Positions 47,038-53,777 of a stretch of 64,000 nucleotides of DNA are shown piece by piece. Below the pieces are notes generated by a model. It did not search any database, was not told where the DNA came from, and was given only the letters and a program-made list of their open reading frames with translations. This DNA comes from Streptomyces dioscori. Its GTDB lineage: Bacteria > Actinomycetota > Actinomycetes > Streptomycetales > Streptomycetaceae. Numbering within the stretch: the first letter of the stretch is position 1; the number at the start of each line of letters is the position of its first letter. Location of the stretch: NCBI RefSeq assembly GCF_003024195.1, contig NZ_KZ679045.1, positions 62,001-126,000 on the forward strand, read 5' to 3'. A program made the translations under genes and the position numbers.

Positions 47038-48306
47038 ATGGCAGGCCACATCCAAGACCGATGGTTCAAAACCGAGACCAACGCCGCTGGCAAGACCGTC
47101 CGCGTCAAGACCGACCGCTACGGAAGCGGTCTGCGCTACCGGGCCCGGTACATCGGTCCCGACGGAACCGAGAAGTCCAAGAGCTTCCGCGACGGACAGA
47201 AGCGGCTCGCCGAGAAGTGGCTCACCAAGACGGAAGCCGATATGGGCAGCGGCACCTACGTAGACCCGGCCGCCAGTCGAACGACATTCGGGCAGTACGC
47301 CGAGAAGTGGCTCAGTACTCAGACCACCGACCTGACGACCCGCGAGACGGTTACTTCCGCGGTCCGCGGTCACGCGATTCCGTATATCGGAACGCGTCCC
47401 CTCGGCTCCTTCAAGCCCGAGCACATCCGAGACTGGCTGAGCGAGTTGGAACGGGCCATACCCGCGTCGTCGTACCGACGGGTGATCTACAACAGCGTGT
47501 CGACGATCCTTAATGCGGCCGTCGATGACGGTCACCTGTTGAAGAATCCGTGCCGCGCGCAGTCTGTGCGCCCTCCTGCGCCGGGAACCGGCCGTGTGGT
47601 GCCGTGGACGGCTGAACGCGTCTTCAGCGTTCGGGAGGCTCTGCCGGAGCGCTTCCGTGCGGCGGTCGACCTCGGGGCAGGATGCGGGTTGCGGCAAGGG
47701 GAGATCTTCGGACTACCCGTGGACGAAATCGACTTTGACTCCGGGTGGCTGCACGTCGTGAACCAGGTCAAGGTGACGACCGGGGGGCTCGTGTTCGGTC
47801 CGCCGAAGCGCAACAAGCTTCGTGACGTTCCTCTGTCCGACCGCGTGGCAGACATCCTCAAGAGCCATATGAAGGCATTCCCGCCGGTCTCGATCACCCT
47901 GCCGTGGCTCCGGCAGGACGGTCGCCCGGTGACACGGCAGTTGTTGTTCACTCGCCTTGACGGTGCAGGCGCGGTTCGCCGAACCGACTTCAACGACCGC
48001 GCTTGGAAGCCCGCTCTCGTAACGGCCGGCGTGCTGCCGGAGCCGGAGGCGGGCAAGCGTCACCAAGCCGCCCGCGAGCACGGCATGCACGCCCTGAGGC
48101 ACTTCTACGCGTCGGTTCTGCTGAACGCAGGGGAGAACGTCAAGGCGCTGAGCCGCTACCTCGGGCACAACGACCCAGGGTTCACGCTCCGGGTCTACAC
48201 CCACCTCATGCCGAACAGCGACGCGCGCGCTCGCATGGCCGTCGACAGCCTGTACGCGGGGGTCGATCCGGCGCCGGACGGCCCACAGACGGCCCAGAGG
48301 CCATGA
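47038..48306 (+). CDS. int: tyrosine recombinase (integrase) of the element
   Basis: The 422-residue protein has an arm-binding domain (MAGHIQDRWFKTE to about 75), a SAM-like core-binding domain (TTFGQYAEKWLSTQTTDLTTRETV), and a catalytic domain with GCGLRQGEIFGL (first Arg), HGMHALRHFYASVLL (HxxR), ALSRYLGHNDP (His/Trp position) and tyrosine in RVYTHLM. It should recombine attP with the 3' end of glnA2. Its own 3' end contains one copy of the arm-type repeat (48277-48297), so integrase coding sequence doubles as attP arm. AAAGGA precedes the ATG. Confidence 0.94.
   Translation: MAGHIQDRWFKTETNAAGKTVRVKTDRYGSGLRYRARYIGPDGTEKSKSFRDGQKRLAEKWLTKTEADMGSGTYVDPAASRTTFGQYAEKWLSTQTTDLTTRETVTSAVRGHAIPYIGTRPLGSFKPEHIRDWLSELERAIPASSYRRVIYNSVSTILNAAVDDGHLLKNPCRAQSVRPPAPGTGRVVPWTAERVFSVREALPERFRAAVDLGAGCGLRQGEIFGLPVDEIDFDSGWLHVVNQVKVTTGGLVFGPPKRNKLRDVPLSDRVADILKSHMKAFPPVSITLPWLRQDGRPVTRQLLFTRLDGAGAVRRTDFNDRAWKPALVTAGVLPEPEAGKRHQAAREHGMHALRHFYASVLLNAGENVKALSRYLGHNDPGFTLRVYTHLMPNSDARARMAVDSLYAGVDPAPDGPQTAQRP
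48277..48297. repeat. right copy of 21-bp arm-type repeat, inside int
   Basis: Identical to 32267-32287, in the same orientation, with two GACGGCCCA units. It encodes DGPQTAQ at the integrase C-terminus and lies about 80-120 bp from the right core. Two copies on both sides of the core in circular attP suit arm-type sites. Confidence 0.65.
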
Positions 48307-48315
48307 GACAGCGAT

Positions 48316-48342
48316 GGGCCGACGGTACGCGACCGTCGGCCC
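48316..48342. terminator. hairpin between int and glnA2, supplied by the element
   Basis: GGGCCGACGGT / ACCGTCGGCCC (11 bp) around ACGCG. It lies 10 bp past the int stop and 40 bp past the glnA2 stop on the other strand, so it replaces the native glnA2 terminator at 32008-32050. Confidence 0.75.
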
Positions 48343-48377
48343 ACTCGTCTGATCGGCGAGAAAACCCGCTCTGACCT

Positions 48378-48469
48378 GCCCCTACAGCACCGGCAGGTTC
48401 TTCCGCAGCTCGAAGGCCGTCACCTCGGAGCGGTACTCCTCCCACTCCTGGCGCTTGTTGCGGAGGAAG
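48378..48469 (-). other. attR: glnA2 3' end, right boundary of the element
   Basis: Partner of 32071-32162. Bases 48416-48469 are identical to the left copy; 48378-48415 carry the three synonymous changes and come from the element, so the last residues and the stop codon of glnA2 are now element-encoded. Confidence 0.9.
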
Positions 48470-49743
48470 AAGTCGAAGACGTGCTCGCCGAGCGTTTCGG
48501 CTACCAGTTCGCTGCGTTCCATCAGGGACAGGGACTCGCCCAGGTTCTGGGGCAGCGGCTCGATGCCCATCGCGCGGCGCTCCGCGTCGGAGAGGGCCCA
48601 TACGTCGTCGTCGGCGCCCGGCGGGAGCTCGTAACCCTCCTCGATGCCCTTGAGGCCGGCGGTCAGCAGGACCGCGTACGTCAGGTAGGGGTTCGCGCCC
48701 GAGTCGATCGAGCGGACCTCCACCCGCGCCGAGCCCGTCTTGCCGGGCTTGTACATCGGTACGCGGACCAGGGCCGAGCGGTTGTTGTGGCCCCAGCAGA
48801 TGTACGAGGGGGCTTCGCCGCCCGCGCCGGCGGTGCGCTCGGAGCCGCCCCAGATGCGCTTGTACGAGTTGACCCACTGGTTGGTGATCGCGGCGATCTC
48901 CGCCGAGTGCTTCAGCAGGCCCGCGATGAAGGAGCGGCCGACCTTGGAGAGCTGGTACTCGGAGCCCGACTCGTAGAACGCGTTGCGGTCGCCCTCGAAG
49001 AGCGAGAGGTGCGTGTGCATACCCGAGCCCGGGTGCTCACTGAACGGCTTCGGCATGAACGTCGCCTGCACGCCCTGCTCCAGCGCCACCTGCTTCATGA
49101 CCAGCCGGAACGTCATGATGTTGTCGGCCGTGGACAGCGCGTCCGCGTACCGCAGGTCGATCTCCTGCTGGCCCGGCGCGCCCTCGTGGTGCGAGAACTC
49201 GACCGAGATGCCCATCGACTCCAGCATGGTGATCGCCTGGCGGCGGAAGTCCATGCCGACGTTGTGCGGGGTGTGGTCGAAGTAGCCGGAGTTGTCGGCC
49301 GGGGTCGGCCGCGAGCCGTCCGTCGGCTTGTCCTTCAGCAGGAAGAACTCGATCTCCGGGTGCGTGTAGAAGGTGAAGCCCTGGTCGGAGGCCTTGGCCA
49401 GCGCCCGCTTCAGCACGTACCGCGGGTCCGCGAAGGACGGCGAGCCGTCCGGCATCAGGATGTCGCAGAACATCCGGGCGGTGCCGGGGGCCTCGGCCCG
49501 CCACGGCAGCACCTGGAAGGTCGACGGGTCCGGCTTGGCGATCATGTCGGACTCGTAGACGCGGGCGAAGCCCTCGATGGCCGATCCGTCGAAACCGATG
49601 CCCTCGTCGAAGGCCTGTTCCAGCTCCGCCGGGGCCACGGCCACCGATTTGAGGAAGCCCAGCACGTCCGTGAACCACAGGCGTACGAAACGGATGTCGC
49701 GCTCTTCCAACGTACGGAGCACGAACTCCTGCTGCTTGTCCAT
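48382..49743 (-). CDS. glnA2: glutamine synthetase-like enzyme, GlnA2 type
   Basis: The start MDKQQEFVLRTLEERDIRFVRLWFTDVLGFLKSVAVAP at 49743 gives 453 residues. GSI signatures are GFDGSAIEGFARVYESDM, EIEFFLL, HHEGAPGQQEIDLRYADALSTADNIMTFR, FMPKPFSEHPGSGMHTHLSLF and RVEVRSIDSGANPYL. The adenylylation site of GSI-beta (NLYDLP) is absent; the region reads EGYELPPGADDDVW, so GlnE should not modify it. In S. coelicolor the GlnA2 protein works as a gamma-glutamylpolyamine synthetase; by overall similarity and position I take this as the same gene. Its 3' end was recombined by the element but codes the same residues. Confidence 0.9.
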   Translation of the reverse strand: MDKQQEFVLRTLEERDIRFVRLWFTDVLGFLKSVAVAPAELEQAFDEGIGFDGSAIEGFARVYESDMIAKPDPSTFQVLPWRAEAPGTARMFCDILMPDGSPSFADPRYVLKRALAKASDQGFTFYTHPEIEFFLLKDKPTDGSRPTPADNSGYFDHTPHNVGMDFRRQAITMLESMGISVEFSHHEGAPGQQEIDLRYADALSTADNIMTFRLVMKQVALEQGVQATFMPKPFSEHPGSGMHTHLSLFEGDRNAFYESGSEYQLSKVGRSFIAGLLKHSAEIAAITNQWVNSYKRIWGGSERTAGAGGEAPSYICWGHNNRSALVRVPMYKPGKTGSARVEVRSIDSGANPYLTYAVLLTAGLKGIEEGYELPPGADDDVWALSDAERRAMGIEPLPQNLGESLSLMERSELVAETLGEHVFDFFLRNKRQEWEEYRSEVTAFELRKNLPVL

Positions 49744-50075
49744 CTTCCGCTTCCACCCAATCTTGCTGGTCAGGCCGCCTGCTCCCGTCCCAGGGAGGCG
49801 GTCGGGCACCTGCGCATCACACCACATCAGCATTTCATGCGCGTTGCGGGCCCCGATCGTCCGGCCGACCTCCGCCCGAACGCCTCGCACACGGCAGGTG
49901 TACTGCACTGACGCCCATCTTGCCCGCTGAGCGGCGCACATGAAATGGGCGACCACTGGCGTCTCTCCGTCACCTTCCCCCCCCACGCCAGGACACCCGC
50001 CAACCCTCCGCCTATAACTTGCATTTGAGATGCAAGTTTTAATACCGTGCGGGCAGTCGAGCTTGAGGAGCCCCG
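49744..50075. promoter_or_regulatory. divergent promoter region of glnA2 and hmp
   Basis: A 332-bp gap without genes. The right part holds the NsrR-type operator at 50016-50038. The left part probably carries the glnA2 promoter; no repeat or strong hairpin is seen there. Confidence 0.5.
50016..50038 (+). promoter_or_regulatory. NsrR operator before the flavohaemoglobin gene
   Basis: AACTTGCAT (50016-50024) and ATGCAAGTT (50030-50038) form a 23-bp inverted repeat, 38 bp before the ATG. It closely resembles the known 11-1-11 NsrR sites. The nsrR gene lies next to hmp. Confidence 0.85.
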
Positions 50076-51296
50076 ATGCTGTCCGAGCAGTCCGCCGCCA
50101 CCGTCCGCGCCACCCTTCCCGCCGTCGGCGGGGCCCTGGGAGAGATCAGCGACCGCTTCTACGCAGGCCTCTTCGCCGCCCACCCCGAACTGCTGCGCGA
50201 CCTCTTCAACCGCGGCAACCAGTCCTCCGGCACCCAGCGCCAGGCCTTGGCGGGCGCGTTCGCCGCCTTCGCCACCCAGCTCGTCGAGCGGCCGGACGTA
50301 CGGCCCGACGCGATGCTGAACCGCATCGCGCACAAGCACGCGTCGCTGGGCATCGCGCCCGAGCAGTACCCGGTCGTCCACCAGCACCTCTTCGCCGCCA
50401 TCGCCGACGTGCTCGGCGAGGCGATCACCCCTCAGGTCGCCGCCGCCTGGACCGAGGTGTACTGGCTGATGGCGAACGCGCTCATCGCCATCGAGAAGCG
50501 GCTGTACGCGGCGAGCGAGGCGGACGGCGTCGACGGCGGCACGGGTGGGCGGCGGGCCTGGGAGGTCGTCGAGCGTGTCGAGGAGACCGCGGACGTGGCC
50601 ACCTTCCTGATCCGGCCGGCCGACGGCTCCCCCGCGCCCGCCTTCCGGGCCGGCCAGTACGTCTCCGTACGCGTCGAGCTGCCGGACGGGGCCCTCCAGA
50701 CCCGGCAGTACAGCCTCATCGGCGCGGCCGGCTCGTCCGTACGGCGGATCGGAGTGAAGCGGGTGCACGGCGGGGGCGCGCCCGACGGGGAGGTCTCCAA
50801 CCACCTTCACGCGCGCGTACGGGTCGGGAGCACGCTCGAAGTGTCCGCTCCGTACGGGGATCTGGTCCTCGAAGCCGGTTCGGGGGCACCGGTGCTGCTC
50901 GCGTCCGCCGGGATCGGTGTGACGCCGATAATCGCCATGCTGGAGCAGCTCGTGGCGAGCGGGCATCGGGGGGCGGTGACCGTGGTGCACGCGGACCGGT
51001 CCCCCGAGGAGCACGCTTTGCGCGAGGAGCATGAGGGGTACGTGTCGAAGCTTGCCGAGGGGGTGGCGTGCTTCTGGTACGAGCGGGGGGCTTCGGCGGG
51101 GCATCCGGTCGACCGTGCGGGGCTGGTCGACCTCTCCGGAGTGGTGATCGCGCCGGGCACGCGGGCGTATCTGTGTGGGCCGCTGCCGTTCATGCGGGCG
51201 GTGCGTGGGCAGCTTCTTGCGAAGGGGGTCTCTCCTGCCGACATCCACTACGAGGTCTTCGGGCCTGACCTGTGGCTGGCGACTACCGACGCGTGA
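50076..51296 (+). CDS. hmpA: flavohaemoprotein nitric oxide dioxygenase
   Basis: The 406-residue protein has a globin domain (1-140) with B10 Tyr29, Gln54 in the distal region and proximal His88 in IAHKHASLGI, followed by a FAD domain (AGQYVSVRVELPDG; TRQYSLIG) and an NAD domain (LLASAGIGVTPIIAMLEQL; YLCGPLPFM; YEVFGP). It oxidises nitric oxide to nitrate with O2 and NADH in the cytoplasm. A perfect NsrR-type inverted repeat lies in its promoter and nsrR itself is downstream, so it should be induced by NO. A dispersed-repeat island separates it from nsrR. Confidence 0.94.
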   Translation: MLSEQSAATVRATLPAVGGALGEISDRFYAGLFAAHPELLRDLFNRGNQSSGTQRQALAGAFAAFATQLVERPDVRPDAMLNRIAHKHASLGIAPEQYPVVHQHLFAAIADVLGEAITPQVAAAWTEVYWLMANALIAIEKRLYAASEADGVDGGTGGRRAWEVVERVEETADVATFLIRPADGSPAPAFRAGQYVSVRVELPDGALQTRQYSLIGAAGSSVRRIGVKRVHGGGAPDGEVSNHLHARVRVGSTLEVSAPYGDLVLEAGSGAPVLLASAGIGVTPIIAMLEQLVASGHRGAVTVVHADRSPEEHALREEHEGYVSKLAEGVACFWYERGASAGHPVDRAGLVDLSGVVIAPGTRAYLCGPLPFMRAVRGQLLAKGVSPADIHYEVFGPDLWLATTDA

Positions 51297-51324
51297 CCGT
51301 GGCTGCGGGCCGGTGGGGGTTGCC

Positions 51325-51690
51325 CGCGCAGTTCCTCGCGCCCCTGAAGACAAAAGATTGCGCCGTTCCCCGCGCCCCTGGAAAGCGGGTCCGGTGGGGG
51401 TTGGTCGCGTCGGTCCTCGCGCCCTCAACGATTGCGCAGTTCCCCGCGCCCCTTGGGGGGCTGGCGTGGACGGCTACCCGCGCCCCGAGGCCCCTAAGGG
51501 GCGCGGGGAACGGCGCGGCCCACTCCCACCGGCCCGCAGCCGACCGACAAACCCCAGGGGGCACCCCCCAGGGGCGCGAGGAACTGCGCGGCCGACCCCC
51601 ACCGGCCCCCAGCCGACCGACAAACGCCAGGTGGCACCCCCTAGGGGCGCGGGGAACTGCGCGAACGGCCCCCACCGGGCCGCAGCCGAC
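51325..51690. repeat. dispersed repeat island between hmp and nsrR
   Basis: Several direct and inverted relatives of GCGCAGTTCCCCGCGCCCCT fill the 427-bp gap: direct copies near 51325, 51358 and 51435, inverted copies near 51500, 51571 and 51640. Some carry changes (TTCCTCGC, GGAACGGC). No gene is present; it can form several alternative hairpins between the two convergent genes. Confidence 0.75.
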
Positions 51691-51723
51691 CGACAACCCC
51701 ACCCGCAGCGGCAGCGCCGCCGC

Positions 51724-52158
51724 TCACCTCATCGTGATGTCCAGCAGCAGCGGCCCCGTCGGCGCAGCCACCATGTCTCTGATCGTCAGGGGGTCCAGGG
51801 AGGCATAGAACGCCTCCTGGGCCCGCCGCAGGGCGACCCGCAGGCGGCACCCCGTGTGCAGCGGGCACGGAGACGCCCCCTCGCAGTCGACGACATCCCC
51901 CTCGCCCTCGAAGGCCCGCACAACCGCCCCCACCGACGCCCCCCGCCCCGCCTCCGTGAGCGCGAGCCCACCCCCTCGCCCCCGCCGCGCGGAGAGCAGC
52001 CCGAGGTGCTGGAGCTCGGCGACGACCTTCGCGGCGTGCGTGTACGGCACCTCCATCGCCGCCGCCACGTCCCGCGTCGTCGGCGTCGCGGCGTCCTCCG
52101 CGACAGCGAGCCGCATCAGGACGCGCAGAGCCAGGTCGGTCGATCGCAGCAGCCGCAT
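51724..52158 (-). CDS. nsrR: NsrR, Rrf2-family NO-sensing repressor
   Basis: The start MRLLRSTDLALRVLMRLAV at 52158 gives 144 residues. The winged helix contains TTRDVAAAMEVPYTHAAKVVAELQHLGLL. The [4Fe-4S] site is complete: Cys92, Cys98 and Cys104 (DCEGASPCPLHTGC) plus Asp8, the same set known from S. coelicolor NsrR. NO reacts with the cluster and releases the DNA. It is convergent with hmp, its probable target; an imperfect repeat before its own start (52170-52200) may allow autoregulation. A short Ile/Tyr extension to 52182 is possible but has no ribosome site. Confidence 0.93.
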   Translation of the reverse strand: MRLLRSTDLALRVLMRLAVAEDAATPTTRDVAAAMEVPYTHAAKVVAELQHLGLLSARRGRGGGLALTEAGRGASVGAVVRAFEGEGDVVDCEGASPCPLHTGCRLRVALRRAQEAFYASLDPLTIRDMVAAPTGPLLLDITMR

Positions 52159-52169
52159 ACCGGCAGCGT

Positions 52170-52200
52170 AGATAATGCGCATCCCTGCTTCAAATTATCT
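52170..52200 (-). promoter_or_regulatory. imperfect inverted repeat before nsrR
   Basis: AGATAAT (52170-52176) and ATTATCT (52194-52200) flank ATGCGCAT-containing sequence 12-42 bp before the nsrR start. It may be a weak NsrR site for autoregulation, or a promoter element. Confidence 0.4.
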
Positions 52201-52313
52201 GCCGCAGCCCCGCCCATTTGGCCAATCCGCGGGGCTCCCCGCCTGGAACCCCTCCTCCCCCACTACGATCAGCAGACCACTCCACTGCCCCTTTCCCCCA
52301 GAAGGACCACCCC

Positions 52314-52982
52314 ATGGGTTCCGCCAAGAAGACAGAGTCCACGTCGCGCAAGGCGCGGATAGAGGAGATGCGGCGCGCGGAGCAGTCCCGCGAGCGCCGT
52401 AACCGGGTCCTCACGATCACCGCCAGCGTGATCGTCGTCGCCGGTCTCGTCGCCGGTGGCGCGTTCCTGATCAAGTCGCAGTCCGATGACAAGGACAGTG
52501 CGGCGAGCGACTCGAAGGCGGCGTCGGGGAAGTTCGTCACGGGCGAGGACGGCGTGAAGAAGTGGAGCACCAAGCTCACGCAGAACCACGTCACCAAGGA
52601 CGTGAAGTACCCGATGGAGCCCCCGGTCGGCGGTGACCACAACCAGGTCTGGATGAACTGCAACGGCGACGTCTACGAAGACGCGATCAAGAACGTGAAC
52701 GCCGTGCACTCCCTGGAGCACGGCGCGGTCTGGGTGACGTACAACAGCAAGGCGTCCGACGCCGACGTGAAGGCGCTCGCCGAGAAGGTCAAGAAGACGC
52801 CGTACTCGCTGATGAGCCCCGTCGAGGACCAGCAGGACCCGATCATGCTCTCCGCGTGGGGCCACCAGCGGACGGTGAAGAGCGCGAGCGACCCGGACGT
52901 CGGCACGTTCTTCGAGACGTACGTCCAGGGCAAGCAGACGCCCGAGCCCGGCGCCGCCTGCACCAACGGCCTGTCGAAGTGA
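52314..52982 (+). CDS. DUF3105 membrane-anchored protein
   Basis: GAAGGA before the ATG at 52314 supports the start; 222 residues. A basic N-terminus (KKTESTSRKARIEEMRRAEQSRERRNR) precedes one membrane helix (VLTITASVIVVAGLVAGGAFLI). The extracytoplasmic DUF3105 domain has the conserved HNQVWMNCNGDVYEDAIKNVNAVHSLEHGAVWVTY segment with Cys/His and ends SAWGHQRTV and CTNGLSK. The next gene, DUF305, starts 5 bp on and is coupled. DUF3105 and DUF305 proteins are often paired in actinomycetes; metal (copper) handling at the membrane is a suspicion based on the His/Cys/Met content. Confidence 0.85.
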   Translation: MGSAKKTESTSRKARIEEMRRAEQSRERRNRVLTITASVIVVAGLVAGGAFLIKSQSDDKDSAASDSKAASGKFVTGEDGVKKWSTKLTQNHVTKDVKYPMEPPVGGDHNQVWMNCNGDVYEDAIKNVNAVHSLEHGAVWVTYNSKASDADVKALAEKVKKTPYSLMSPVEDQQDPIMLSAWGHQRTVKSASDPDVGTFFETYVQGKQTPEPGAACTNGLSK

Positions 52983-52987
52983 GGAAG

Positions 52988-53611
52988 ATGAAGTCCGCGG
53001 GCTGGATCACCGGAGCCGCCGCGGCCGTCCTCGTGACGGCCGGGGCGATCACGTACGCGGTCGCCGACGGCGACGACTCCGGGATGCGGCCGCCCGCGGC
53101 GGACTCCGCGGACGCGGGCTTCGCCCGTGACATGTCCGTGCACCACCAGCAGGCCGTCGAGATGTCGTACATCGTGCGCGACCTCACCGACGACGAGGAC
53201 GTGCGCCGCCTGGCGTACGACATCGCGCAGACCCAGGCCAACCAGCGCGGCATGATGCTCGGCTGGCTGGACCTGTGGGAGCTGCCCAAGGTGTCCGCCG
53301 ACGAGCCCATGGAGTGGATGGGCATGGCGGGCATGGGGTCCGGCGAGGACGGCGCGCTGATGCCGGGCATGGCGACCAACACCGAGATGGACGCGCTGCG
53401 CAAGCTGAGCGGCAAGGCGGCCGAGGTGCGCTATCTGCAGCTCATGTACGCCCACCACGTGGGCGGTGTGCACATGGCCAAGGGGTGTGTGGAGCGCTGC
53501 CAGGTCGGTGTGGAGCGGCGGCTCGCGCAGGGCATGGTGCAGGCCCAGGAGTCCGAGATGAAGCTGATCTCGGATCTGCTCAAGCAGCGCGGTGCGAAGC
53601 CGCTGAACTGA
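52988..53611 (+). CDS. DUF305 protein
   Basis: GAGGAAG directly before the ATG at 52988. The 207-residue protein has an N-terminal signal-anchor (WITGAAAAVLVTAGAITYAVA) and two DUF305 copies of the ferritin-like helical hairpin: DMSVHHQQAVEMSYIVRD and YAHHVGGVHMAKGCVERC, the pairs of His and Met being typical of metal-binding DUF305 domains. A Met/Gly-rich loop (MEWMGMAGMGSGEDGALMPGM) lies between them. It acts outside the membrane, probably with the coupled DUF3105 protein. Copper or other metal binding is inferred. Confidence 0.85.
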   Translation: MKSAGWITGAAAAVLVTAGAITYAVADGDDSGMRPPAADSADAGFARDMSVHHQQAVEMSYIVRDLTDDEDVRRLAYDIAQTQANQRGMMLGWLDLWELPKVSADEPMEWMGMAGMGSGEDGALMPGMATNTEMDALRKLSGKAAEVRYLQLMYAHHVGGVHMAKGCVERCQVGVERRLAQGMVQAQESEMKLISDLLKQRGAKPLN

Positions 53612-53777
53612 TCCACAACTGATCCACGATCAGTCCACAACTGACCCGTACCACCCCAAATCCCTTTCCCATACGTTTCCTTGGGTTGGTTTTGGGCCAG
53701 CCATGTCCCGGCCATTCCCCTGGCATGAACGGTTCATCGCAAGAGTGACCCCCATCCAGTGATCCTTTGGGGGTTTC

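Larger units (their letters stand above)
32109..48469. mobile_element. 16.3-kb integrative and conjugative element (AICE) in the 3' end of glnA2
   Basis: The element is bounded by 54-bp identical direct repeats (32109-32162, 48416-48469) from the glnA2 coding end. It carries int and xis at the right end, a Prim-Pol/SF3 helicase replication module, an FtsK/SpoIIIE-type Tra with small Spd-like proteins, a GntR regulator and accessory genes on the left. There are no phage structural genes, relaxase or type IV secretion genes, which is the AICE pattern of double-strand DNA transfer. Core-to-core length is 16,307 bp. The use of a protein-coding gene rather than a tRNA gene is unusual for AICEs as I know them. 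Confidence 0.92.

Noticed and set aside
32109..48469. Prophage
   Set aside because: No capsid, portal, terminase, tail or lysis genes; the genes are those of a conjugative, self-replicating element.
24425..49743. GlnE acting on the glutamine synthetase encoded in this window
   Set aside because: The adenylylation motif NLYDLP is missing in the GlnA2-type protein (EGYELPPGADDDVW instead), so GlnE's usual target lies elsewhere.
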